DNA of 64,000 bases from Ilex aquifolium (Eukaryota > Streptophyta > Magnoliopsida > Aquifoliales > Aquifoliaceae): positions 19,969,064-20,033,063 of the forward strand of contig OX637397.1 in the NCBI GenBank assembly GCA_951799425.1, read 5' to 3'. Each line of letters begins with the position of its first letter. Position 1 is the stretch's first letter. A program made the position numbers and the translations under genes. The notes beneath the pieces were generated by a model. That model was not told where the DNA came from. It saw only the letters and a list, made by a program, of their open reading frames with translations, and did no database searches. Positions 46,399 through 56,380 of this stretch are shown in pieces.

Positions 46399-47164
46399 AC
46401 AGTAAATCTATCTATTGACAGTAAAGCACAACAAAACATTTTAACTATAATTACTTTTGAACGTATTACACAATTTAACCATTCACTTACATTCTAACCG
46501 TAGTACATACTTTAACTACTCACTAGTATTTTAACCATGGTAAAAAAAAAAAAAAAAAAAATCATGCTTTGTATAGGCCTCCCCTAGTAGGTAATACAAG
46601 AATCGAACTGATTAAGCAAATGCATGTCCCCACTCTACATGAGATTAGGGTGCAATGGAATGAGGAGATCTCAAGCATGGAACTGCATCGGCCTAGGGGC
46701 TCCCTTGATAGTTCCAACTTTAAAGGACCTATGTGTTCAATATAAACCCTAGATAGTGTCTCAGTGAAACCAAATCCGAAATCAAGTGGAGGACCTTGAT
46801 TGAAGGTGGTTATGGAGGATTTATGGTGGAGGATTGGTGGTTGTGGTGGTGGAGGTAAGAGAAAAGGGAATGGGAAAAGAAGAAGTTGGATGTCGCTTTT
46901 AAAACACCAAAGATGTTAGTCAATCTAACGTTTTCTACGTAAAAAAGTCATTTCTAATGACGTTTTTAAATTGGTCAAATTTTTTTAGGACTCTTGCATT
47001 TTTGGAGGGAGCTCCTGGGTTTCAACAGAAGACGTCAGTCCAAATGACATTTTTATGATAAAGACGTCAGTTACACTGACGTTTTTAAAACTACCTGAGT
47101 ATGACGATTAGTTTCAAAACCACCCGAGTTTGGTTAAAATTTTTCCAAACCACCCGGGTTTGGG
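46399..47164. other. Repeat remnants between the solo LTR and the copia element
   Basis: 46440-46630 is a copy of the repeat that is split by the Pack-MULE at 54872 (TTTAACTAC occurs once here at 46511). 46900-47165 has GACGTCAGT/ACTGACGTTTTT arms and repeated ACCACCCGAGTTTGG-type units, suggesting an eroded inverted-repeat element. No gene. Confidence 0.5.
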
Positions 47165-47594
47165 TAAAAGCTCTTCAACTATGGTTATCAGTTCCATACT
47201 ACTCCAATGATTAATATTTTTTTTGTCCTTTGCTAGCAATACATGTAGTAGTATCCCCCAAAGGCCAATGGCCCTCTACGACACAATGCAATTAGTTCGT
47301 GTCAATGTGGCCTACGGGTCGAATATTTAACCCTTGAATGAATAATATCGAATTTGACAAAAAATTGTTTCATCTGACTCCTAAACTATCAGAGATAAAG
47401 ATTAGCTAACAACTAATCTTATTATCTTTTCTCTTTTTGAATTCAACTTGTATTGCAAATCTAAATCATCCACTCTGCACTTATCGTTACTTATCTTTTG
47501 TATCAAATTCAAATCATTTTATTGTTTTATATAAGACCAACAATTGTAACACATGTTAAGTGTTAACAATATATACAAAGCAGAGTTTCTCATA

Positions 47595-47606
47595 TGGTAT
47601 CAGAGC
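47595..47606 (+). other. Primer binding site of the TA-ended copia element
   Basis: TGGTATCAGAGC directly abuts the 5' LTR, complementary to initiator tRNA-Met. Confidence 0.93.
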
Positions 47607-47632
47607 GACAGTTCTGATCAAATTCTTTCATC

Positions 47633-48600
47633 ATGAGTGTCTCTTCAGCCAGCAACACAGAAACCTCTTTTACCCATTTCCCCCATCCTCAGTTTCCATA
47701 TTATGTTGCCCATACCGTTGTCCTCACCACAAAGCTTGATGAAACAAATTACCCAATCTGGGTATCTCAAATTTTACCGCACCTTCGAGGTCATCAAGTT
47801 CTCAGGTATGTTGAAGGTTCCATCTCGTGTCCTGGTCGCTCAATACCTCACATCTAGTTCAACCAAGACTCTTAATCCAGAATTCTTTGATTGGCAACGA
47901 CACGACCAACTCTCCTTGGGATGGCTTATTTCTTCACTCTCTGCTGATGTTCATGCCCAAAATTATTGGGCTCCCTACGTCCCACAATGTGTGGACAGCG
48001 CTTGAGGCTTCATATGCAGCTCATTCTCAAACTCACATCCTCTAACTACGTATTGAGTTATCAATCAAGAAAGGCACTGACTCCATCCATAATTTTTTTT
48101 GTCGAGCAGCTCATCAACTCGCCAATGTTGAACGACCCGTACAAGATGATGATCTAATTCTCTACATTGTTGGAGGATTACCATCTGAATACGACCCTTT
48201 TTGCATAACTATTTCCACTCTACCAGATTCTCTCTCTCTCTCTCTCTCTCTGACTTACTTGGTCATCTCTTATCTGAGGAATTTCGCATCTCTAAAGATG
48301 ATATCCTTTCAGACATTACTCCCACGACACTGTTGGCTCATCACAACAACCACTCCCTACCCAATCACCACCATCACTCTTCTTCAAGCCAACAGGACCC
48401 TCGTTCACCACAGCAACCTCGTAGATACGGTGCCTTTAATCGAGGAGGCCATGGTCGTGGTCGTTCCTTCAACAATGACCAATTTTTTGGTTCCACCTTC
48501 AATCACTCCACCTCTTCTTCTCGGCCAATCTGCTAGATTTGCAATCGCATTGGACACACAGCTCTCCAATGCCACAACCACTACAATGAAGCCTTCCAAT
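47633..48600 (+). pseudogene. gag remnant of the TA-ended copia element
   Basis: ATG 47633 opens a frame with KLDETNYPIWVSQILPHLRG, typical of the copia gag N-terminus, then shifts frame near 47820 and again later (FDWQRHDQLSLGWLISSLS, then a KKGTDSIHNFF-type segment). A zinc knuckle C-X2-C-NRIG-H-TALQ-C is encoded at about 48531-48566, with a TAG (48534) inside it. A (CT)n run lies at 48230-48251. Confidence 0.85.
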
Positions 48601-50065
48601 AAACTGCTCATTCGGCCTCTACTCTAGCCTACAATGCTTCCTTACATCCTACTCCCTCTGACACATGGTACCCCCAACTTCGGTGCAACTCATTATCTCA
48701 CCACCGATTTTTCAAATTTGGACATCTCCTCTGACAACAATGGTTCTACCATAGTAAAAATTGGTAATGTCGAAGGTTAGGCAATCCATCATATTGGCTC
48801 CTCCGTTTTTCAAAAACATGATTCTTCCTTTGTATTACATGATATTCTACATGTTACTACTGTCCAAACCAATCTTCTTTTTGTTCACAAATTTGCCACC
48901 GATAATAACTGTTGGTTTGAATTTCACCCCTCTCATTTCTATGTTAAGGACATCAAAACGGGGAAGGTCCTACTTCGCTGACCAAACACTAATGGCCTTT
49001 ATCAACTCAAGTTTTTTGAAGCTACAAATAAAGTCGCCCTATTTCATGATGCAACTGCTCAGTGGCATCAAAGACTTGGTCATCCAGCGTTCCGTACAGT
49101 TCGCACCATTTTGAATAAGCTTGGCGAACCTCTTCACTCCAATAACAACACCACAATTAAGCCTGTCAAAAAGGAAAGAGTCATGATCTTCCTTTTCCTT
49201 TGATCCAAAAAAAAAATGATCTTCCTTTTCCAACTCCCTCTACACCAATGAAGCTTCCTTTAGATTTTGTTTATTCTGATGTTTGGGGTTCGGCCCTTAT
49301 ACCTTCTTTTAACGGACATCAATAATACTATGTTCATTTTATGGATGCAATGAGCAAATTTATGTGGTTATTTCCCATCTCCAATAAAAATGATGTGTTG
49401 TCTTGTTTTATTCAATTTTGTACACTGGTTGAAAATTTGTTTTCCCGACAAATCAAATATTTGCACAGTGACTTCATACCTCAAACAATGTGGAATTGGA
49501 CATCGGATCTCTTGCCCCCACACCCACCCACGAAACGATGCTACAGAATGCAAGCATGGTCACATTATAGAAGCTGGGCTTGCTCTACTGGCTCATGTCT
49601 CCCTCTCGTTTACATTTTGGGACTTTGCTTTCCAAATGGCGACTTATTTAATTAATCGCTTACCTTTCAAGGTCATAGTCAATGACACTCCACTGCACAA
49701 GCTATTCCATAAGTCGTCGGATTGTAAGTTTCTCAAAGTATTTGGATGTGCATGATATCCTTTTCTCCAACCATATCGTCATCATAAATTCGAGTTGCGT
49801 TCAACCCGTTGTGTGTTTATTGGCTATAGCACTCAACATCTTGGCTATTACTGTTTTGATCTGATTCATCGCAAATTATACACATCGCATAATGTCATCT
49901 TTGATGAGTTTCTTTCCCTTTGTCGCTCCACAGTCACAGGTACTTGCATTGCCCACACCATCGACCATTAATTTACCGCCTCCACCACCTCAACGTCCTA
50001 TTGAGCCATTTTCTCCACCAACGTTGCCATCCCCAATCCAAACCCAAGTTACCCAACAATCTTCT
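48601..50065 (+). pseudogene. Protease and integrase remnant of the TA-ended copia element
   Basis: Across three frames one sees a protease-like start near 48665-48760, a pre-integrase segment with WHQRLGHPAFRTVRTIL near 49060-49110, an integrase core with DFVYSDVWG and MDAMSKFMWLFPISNKNDVL (49260-49400), and ATYLINRLP, FKVIVNDTPLHKLF (about 49640-49700) and VFGCA. Each part carries stops or shifts. Confidence 0.85.
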
Positions 50066-51288
50066 TGTTGTGGGTGTCTTGTATTCCAGTTCTAGTAAGA
50101 AACTGATTTGAATTTTGTTCTCTTTAGGGAATTATAAAGATAGATGTTTTAGAATTCCACTTCAAGTAAAAGATCAATTAAAAACCCTATTGTATTAAAA
50201 GACAAAGTATTTTGGGTCTATAAATATATTATAGACCACTCAGTTTCTCTAAGGCCTTTTTGGCCCCAAATTTTGGGGGATTTTAGCCCCCAATTTTGGA
50301 CATCCATGTTTGGTTTTATTCTCTGGGTTAGAGAATTTTGTGTAATCTCCCTTTGTTGATAGTGAAACTTTGTTGTTGTGCTTCACTCATGGACGTAGAC
50401 TTGCTTGTTGAGTCGAACCACGTAAATCTTTGTGTTCTATTTTTTCTATTTCGTTGTTATTATTTGCTTGTGGTTTGGTTCATAACAAACTGGTATCAGA
50501 GCTACGGTTTTAGGATGGCTACAACAAAATTCGAAGTAGAAAAATTATGTGATCAAAATAATTTCAGTCTATGGCATATCCAGATACGTGATGTTGCTAT
50601 GACAAATCGTTTGACAAAAGTTCTTTATGAAATACTATGATCAAACTGAGGAGATTCAATAGATTTGTTATTCTGGAGAAGGCAGCTACAAAATTCACTT
50701 TTGATTTGATGGCTTGGTGTACACACAAGTAAAAGTGAAGATTTGTTATTGATGCTTGTGATATTTGTAATCCCTCACGAGATTTGTGAAGAAGGCAGCT
50801 AGTTCGTTCGCTTTCGTTTTGATGGCTTGATGGAATACAAACCAAGGTGGAGATTTGTTATGAGTGTCTTGTATTCCAGTCCGAGTAGGAAACTGATTTG
50901 AACTTTATTCTCTTTAGGAATTTAGAAAGGCAGATGTCTTAGAATTTTACTTCAAGTAAAAGACCAATTAGAAACCCTATTGTATTAGGAGACAAAGTAT
51001 TTTGGGTCTATAAATAAATTATAGACCACTCAGTTTCTCTAAGGCCTTTTTGGCCCCAAATTTTGGGAGATTTTAGCCCCCAGTTTTGGACATCCATGTT
51101 TGGTTCTATTCTCTAGATTAATAGAATTTTGTGTAATCTCCCTTTGTTGATAGTGAAACTTTGTTGTTGTACTTCGCGCCATGGACGTAGCCTTGCTTGT
51201 TGAGCCTAACCACGTAAATCTTTGTATTCTATTTTTTCTATTTCGTTGCGTTATTATTTTGTTTGTGGCTTTGGTTCATAACACTACT
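50061..51288 (+). mobile_element. Mini LTR retrotransposon (non-autonomous copia derivative)
   Basis: Two LTRs, 50066-50487 (422 bp) and 50856-51283 (428 bp), share the ends TGTTRTG and CATAACA. The internal region is only 368 bp: primer site TGGTATCAGAGC (50491-50502), a gag start MATTKFEVEKLCDQNNFSLW, and a purine-rich GGTGGAGATT before the right LTR. Flanks CTTCT and CTACT fit a target duplication with one mismatch. It lies between the integrase and RT parts of the older copia element. It is TRIM-like in size but retains a gag fragment, so it is better seen as a large internal deletion derivative. Confidence 0.9.
50519..50640 (+). pseudogene. Truncated gag of the mini LTR element
   Basis: About 40 codons of a copia gag N-terminus (FEVEKLCDQNNFSLWHIQIR) end at a TGA (50638-50640). 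The rest of gag-pol is deleted. Confidence 0.8.
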
Positions 51289-53100
51289 TCAAATCCAACC
51301 GCTACTCTAGTTCCGTCTACACCAACGATGTCATCCCCACTTCAAACCTAGGCTGCCTAGCAACTTTCTTCAATTTCAGTCCCTGCTCCAGTGTTATCCT
51401 TTTCTCCACCTACTGGACATACACATCATATGGTCACAAGGTCTCAAGGTCACAAGATGGCATCCGACGTCCAAAGGAACTCAATCTGGCCACCAAACAC
51501 CTATTGCCCTAGTGTTATTCCACCACTTCGTCCACCGAAATTGTTCCAACATATGCCACAGTTGCGTCTCATAACCCACATTGGCGGGCTGCTATGGCTT
51601 CCGAAAGCAATGCCTTAATTCAAAATGGCACATGGACTCTTCAACCACCCCCCAATGCGAACGTAATTGGCTACAAGTGGAAATTTTGTATCAAACGAAT
51701 GGTGTATAGCACACTTGAAAGGTATAAAGCTCGCCTTGTCGCAAAGGGCTTCAGTCAACAAGAAGGACTTGACTACACCGACACGTTTAGCCCATTCATT
51801 AAACTAGTCACCATCCACACAATCTTGAGCTTAGCAACCAGTTCGTAGATTCCCTAGGTATTCAATTCAATCATTTGCCCTCATTCCGACATCAGCAATG
51901 CCTTTCTTCACGACCATCTTGATGAAGAGGTATACATGAAGTAACCTCCCAGCTTTGTCGACTCTCGATTTCCTACTCGTGTGTCACTTATGGAAGTCCC
52001 TTTATGGACTCAAACAAGCGACCCATGCTTGGTTTGCATGCTTAAGTTCCTTTCTCCTCAGTCAAGGATTTGCGGCATCCAAACCAGACCCTTCACGGTT
52101 TATTCACACAACCCGTGAGTCTCATCTCTATATCCTAGTTTATGTTGATGATCTCATTGTTATAGGCAGCTCCATGAAGTTAGTTTCCTCTATTATCCAT
52201 CGACTTGGTAGCGAATTTGCAATCAAGGATCTGGGTCGCCTTAATTTCTTCCTCGGCATCGAAGTCCTCCACACCCCTAGTAGTTTACTACTCAACCAAC
52301 GCCAATACATTTTGGGCTTCTTAAAGAAGACTGATATGGATGGTGCCAAACCTGTCTCCAATCCATTTTCTCCAAACACCAAACTTCGACAAACTGTCAG
52401 TGAACCCTTTGAAATGCCACTTTGCATCGAAGTGTTGTTGGTTCTCTCCAATATGCAACTATCACCCGACTTGACCTATCTTATTCGGTGAATAAAATTT
52501 GTCAATACATGCAGCAGCCCACATTAGAGCATTGGACTGCTGTCAAACAAATACTTCACTATCTCAAGGCCACCCTCGACTTGTGCCTTCCAATCACTCG
52601 GCATCCCTTATCTACTATTTCTACCTTCTCCGACGCTAATTAGGCTAGGTGCCTCGATGATAGAAAATCCACCAGTGGATATGCCATTTTTGTTGGCCCT
52701 AATCTCGTCTCATAGTCTTCTCACAACTGAAAAATTGTTGCTCTCTCAAACACTGAGGCAGAATATCGTGCTCTAGCAGATGCTATGCCGAGATTCTTTG
52801 GTTACAATCTCTCCTTCGGGAACTTCGTATTTCACAGACACAACCACCCATTCTATGGTGTGATAATATCAGTACCACATTTCTAACGGCAAACCAATTT
52901 TTTACAATCGCATGAAACACATTGAGATTGCCTTCCATTTCGCCTGTGATAATGTGGCAAAATGGAATCTTCAAGTCAACTATCTGATCACCAAAGATCA
53001 GCTTGTTGATATCCTAACGAAGCCGCTTTCCACACCATACTTTCAACTTCTTCGTGACAAACTCAGTCTTTTCCATGGCACACTTCGTTTGCATGGACAT
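51289..53100 (+). pseudogene. RT/RNase H remnant of the TA-ended copia element
   Basis: Motifs in order: [76 protein letters not shown] (catalytic Asp pair near 52146-52151), [44 protein letters not shown] and a final VDILTKPLSTPYFQLLRDKL. Frameshifts and stops recur (for example 51846, 52489, 52641). The enzymes would copy the element RNA; this copy cannot. Confidence 0.9.
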
Positions 53101-53587
53101 ATCAGAGATAAAGATTAGCTAACAACTAATCTTACCATCTTTTCTTTTTTTGAATTCAACTTGTATTGCAGATCTAGCTCATCCACTCTGCACTTGTCGT
53201 TTCTTATCTTTTGTATCAAATTCAAATCATTCATTGGTCTATATAAGACCAACAATTGTGACACCTGTTCAGTGTGAAAAATTTATACAAAATAAAGTTT
53301 CTCATATAAACTAACAATTTTATACTACTTTGCCTTGATACATAAACATTTTTCCTAAAAAATATAACAAACATTAGCAATGGAGACAATATGAAATCAA
53401 AAACCACAATTGAGAGGTCTATGATAAATTCGATAGTTCAAGAGAAAAAGAGAAATCGAGGTCATAGTTGAGGATATCAAAATACAATTTATTTTAATAT
53501 CATGTAAACTAGCAATAACTACGTGTCTGAAGACACTTTATAATACCAAAAATCAAATATTAATCATATGATATTTATATTTCACTA

Positions 53588-53757
53588 ATGCTATTGGGAT
53601 TTAATTGAGAGACATAATTTGAGGACGTGATGCATTGTGACTAATGAAGTGATAGGGAATGCATTTAATAATGGAACCCATTGCAATATTAAATGCATTT
53701 TACTATCACTCCATTGGTCAAAATACATTATGTCCCCAAATTATGTCTCAATAGCAT
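53588..53757. repeat. MITE, AATGCTATTGRGA family
   Basis: ATGCTATTGGGATTTAATTG pairs with the right end ATGTCTCAATAGCAT; the inner arms continue through GACATAATTTGAGGAC. Same family as 34491 and 34701. Confidence 0.8.
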
Positions 53758-54410
53758 TAATTTTTATATTATAAATAGCAATTTATTCTTATTTTTATTT
53801 TTATTTTTTAATTATGCAATTTAAAATTAAAATGAACATAAAAAATAAGATAAAAGTGAGGGAGAGAGATAGGTGTGGATTAATGAGATAATTTGACATT
53901 GAGAAATGTGTTGAGTTGTCAAACATTGAGGGTCGTGTAGAGAATATGATACTTTTGAGCAGGAAAATAAATTTGGATGAATTATGTACCACTAAATCAA
54001 AGTATATTAAAATTGAATCAATCTTAACTGTTGTTGTATTTTTTTAAGTTGAGAATTCAACTTCTTAACTGTAATATTAGATAACTAGTCATTACCCAAG
54101 ACTAAAGGCACTCTTAAGACAAAAAATTGGCCAAGCAAAATGAGACATCCAAGAATGTCTTAAATAAAAGAAATCCAATTGTTGAAATGAAGAAGAATTA
54201 TATCACATTAACACAATCCGAAAATCTCCATGAATTTAAACTAACATCATTACAAAATTATCAGGACATACATTTCTTCATTGCTGCTCTTCTCTCCACC
54301 AAATGAGTGTTCATTTTTTCAACCTTTGGCTACATCTAATGAATAGACTGTCTAATTTTAATAAGGAATACCATTAAGAACAGACAATTATATCACTGAA
54401 TCCAATCAAC

Positions 54411-54412
<2 letters not shown>

Positions 54413-54457
<45 letters not shown>
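54413..54457. repeat. (AT)n(AG)n compound microsatellite
   Basis: About nine AT units followed by thirteen to fourteen AG units. Confidence 0.9.
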
Positions 54458-54462
<5 letters not shown>

Positions 54463-54862
54463 TTATATATGTATAAGAGTTTGGTGTATGAGATAAAGAA
54501 AGAAAGAGGTTTATGAGAGATGAAAGTCTTAGAGTTGTAAAAATAATGAAAGTCCAATTAAGATTTTTAGATCAATAATCCTCAAACAATCTGAGCTGCA
54601 AAAAAACTCAAGACAAATAAAGTTAACTCCCTTATATTATATAGATTTTTTGTGGTACTTCAATCCATAAGTAGGCTGAATTAAGCTTATGCGACCTGCA
54701 AAAATATATTTTTCTAAATAATCAATCCTTTGTTGCGAAGTTTCCCGTCATTCTCATCATCAGTTTTCTAGCATTATGAGCACTATTTTTGGCTACGAAC
54801 AGAACATTTCATTTGCATTAAACAATTTAACTACCCACTTACATTGTAACCGTAGTACATAC

Positions 54863-55955
54863 TTTAACTACGAATCTATTACCAATCTACAGTTGCTTTA
54901 CAACTTAAATATCAATCTGCGGCACTTTTGAACTTATTTACCAAATTACGGCAATTTTTGAAAGCGGATTCAATAATTCCGCTTTTATTAGAAAGCAGAT
55001 TCAACAACTCCGCTTTTGTTAAAAAGCGGTTTCAACAACCCCGCTTTTAGGAGAAAAAAAAAATTTTGGGCAATGAAAAAAATGTGTTTTGTAAACACGC
55101 TTTTTACGGTTTTCGTAAAAGCGTGTTTATTAAACACACTTTTCACACAAAATTGGGTACCTGGCTGGTTCAAAAACTAGAAAAAAATGAAACTTGGTTG
55201 TGTCAAATTTGACTGCAAAGGTGGGTAATTTTCTGTTTTTTCTTTGTGATTTATTTCAATATATTTCTCTTCCTTTAGCTAGAAAAGTAGGAGAGCCAAA
55301 AATCACCAAATGTTTTGATGAATTTGGAGACGATGGAGATGACTTGTCTTACCCATTTTGGCAGCAGAGTTGCAGATCTCTTCTAAGATACTGTCTGTGA
55401 ATGAAGATGCTATGCCTGGGAGTTCCATAACTTCATGGCAACTTCGGATCTAGTGGGTGTAGGGTATTCAATCATAGATTCAAGCAGCTGAGAGGCTACA
55501 ATAACAGGCTTATTTAGTTGCCTGCACAGCTGAACAATCCTTTGCTGCTCAGATGGGACCTGTTCCAATGGGATCTGAGTTGTTGATCGATCAAATCATG
55601 GTTGGTTTTGAAAGATTTTGAGGGTTTTTAGAGATGGATTTTGGTAAAGAATGAGGAAAGATGGAGAAGGAAACACACCAGTTTCAACTATAAAGTGTGA
55701 AAAAGCGTGGTTAAAAATCACGCTTTTAACGTGTTTCAACTCATTATTTTAGACCACGTTTTTTATTTATAAGGGGGATCATTGATCCTGTTTTTTAACA
55801 AAAGCAGGGTTATTGAATCCACTTTCTAATAAAAGCAGAATTATTGAATCCGCTTTCAAAAAGTGTTGTAGTTTGGTAAATAAGTTCAAAAATGCCGTAT
55901 TTTGGTAATTATGTTTAAAAAATGTTGTATATTAGTGACTAACTCCTTTAACTAC
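54863..55955. mobile_element. Pack-MULE carrying a plastidial pyruvate kinase fragment
   Basis: The element 54872-55946 (1075 bp) is flanked by a perfect 9-bp duplication TTTAACTAC (54863-54871 and 55947-55955), diagnostic of Mutator-like elements. Its long inverted ends (more than 100 bp) share GTTGTAGT/ACAACTT-type starts, GGCACTTTTGAACTTATTTA and GAAAGCGGATTCAATAATTC. An unrelated repeat copy at 46440-46630 shows the site without the insertion. The interior (about 55190-55640) contains a minus-strand fragment of a host pyruvate kinase gene including an intron donor. No transposase. Confidence 0.9.
55353..55586 (-). pseudogene. Captured fragment of plastidial pyruvate kinase
   Basis: The minus strand encodes [20 protein letters not shown], then [26 protein letters not shown], then [12 protein letters not shown] and DSILEEICNSAAKMG, ending at a consensus donor ATGG/GTAAGACAAG (GT at 55352-55351). 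These are the substrate-region and following stretches of a plastid-type pyruvate kinase (the glycolytic enzyme that makes pyruvate and ATP from phosphoenolpyruvate), with about 45-50 residues of the parent deleted between TRSEVA and HEVMELP. The cytosolic isoform differs clearly here. The parent gene is not in the window. Confidence 0.88.
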
Positions 55956-56320
55956 TCCCTTGTATGTTACCACGGTTAAAACAAATCGTGCTCTGCACAG
56001 GCCTAGCCTAATAAGTAATACAAGAATTGAACTGATAAAGCAAATACATTAAATAGGAGACAAAATACAAGCAGAAATGAATGCATATGATTTACATCTC
56101 TCTTCCGACCAATATAACAAGCAAAGGACCGAGATAGCTTGTCAGTTGTCATCAGTGAAGAATTCATCACTTAAAAGATGGCATCATAGCGGCACTGACA
56201 GGGATCAGAGTTTTAATTTTGTGAAGAGAGCTAAGATGTTCACACAATGAAAAAATGAGCACGGAAACCTTACAAGAGAAGGCACTCGCTGACATGCTGA
56301 GGAAGCATCCATGAGAAAAT
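55956..56320. other. Repeat remnant and 3' flank of the unknown host gene
   Basis: 55956-56045 continues the repeat interrupted by the Pack-MULE (GTAATACAAGAATTGAACTG occurs also near 46590). The rest, up to the host gene stop, may be its 3' UTR. Confidence 0.5.
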
Positions 56321-56380
56321 TCAGTGCTTCCATCCCTTTGAGTGGCCCTCCTCCATATATGGCTCAAGAAATCCTATGAA
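56321..56380 (-). CDS. Last exon of the unknown host gene
   Basis: Acceptor GTTGCAG/TTCATAGG; 19 codons plus TGA. Phase 0 with the preceding exon. Confidence 0.8.
   Translation of the reverse strand, partial: FIGFLEPYMEEGHSKGWKH

Larger units (their letters stand above)
47382..53311 (+). mobile_element. Ty1/copia retrotransposon with TA...TA termini, degraded
   Basis: LTRs of 208 bp (47387-47594) and 207 bp (53100-53306) both begin TATCAGAG and end TTTCTCATA. A perfect 5-bp duplication TAAAC flanks the element (47382-47386 and 53307-53311), so the LTRs end TA...TA rather than TG...CA, a rarer terminus type that has been reported for some copia elements. The LTRs differ at about 20 positions by hand count, so it is old. 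Internal coding (gag, protease, integrase, RT, RNase H) is full of frameshifts. A mini LTR element is nested at 50066-51283. Confidence 0.93.
47165..53490. repeat. Foldback element, copy 4, split by a copia retrotransposon
   Basis: 47165-47386 and 53307-53490 together match copy 3 (45480-45850), for example ATTAATATTTTTTTTGTCC on the left and GCAATGGAGACAATATGAAA on the right. The copia element lies between them, and copy 3 gives the uninterrupted arrangement. Confidence 0.8.
53491..54862. other. Intergenic DNA with a MITE and microsatellites
   Basis: No gene is seen. Holds the MITE at 53588-53757 and an (AT)n(AG)n run at 54413-54457. Confidence 0.5.
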
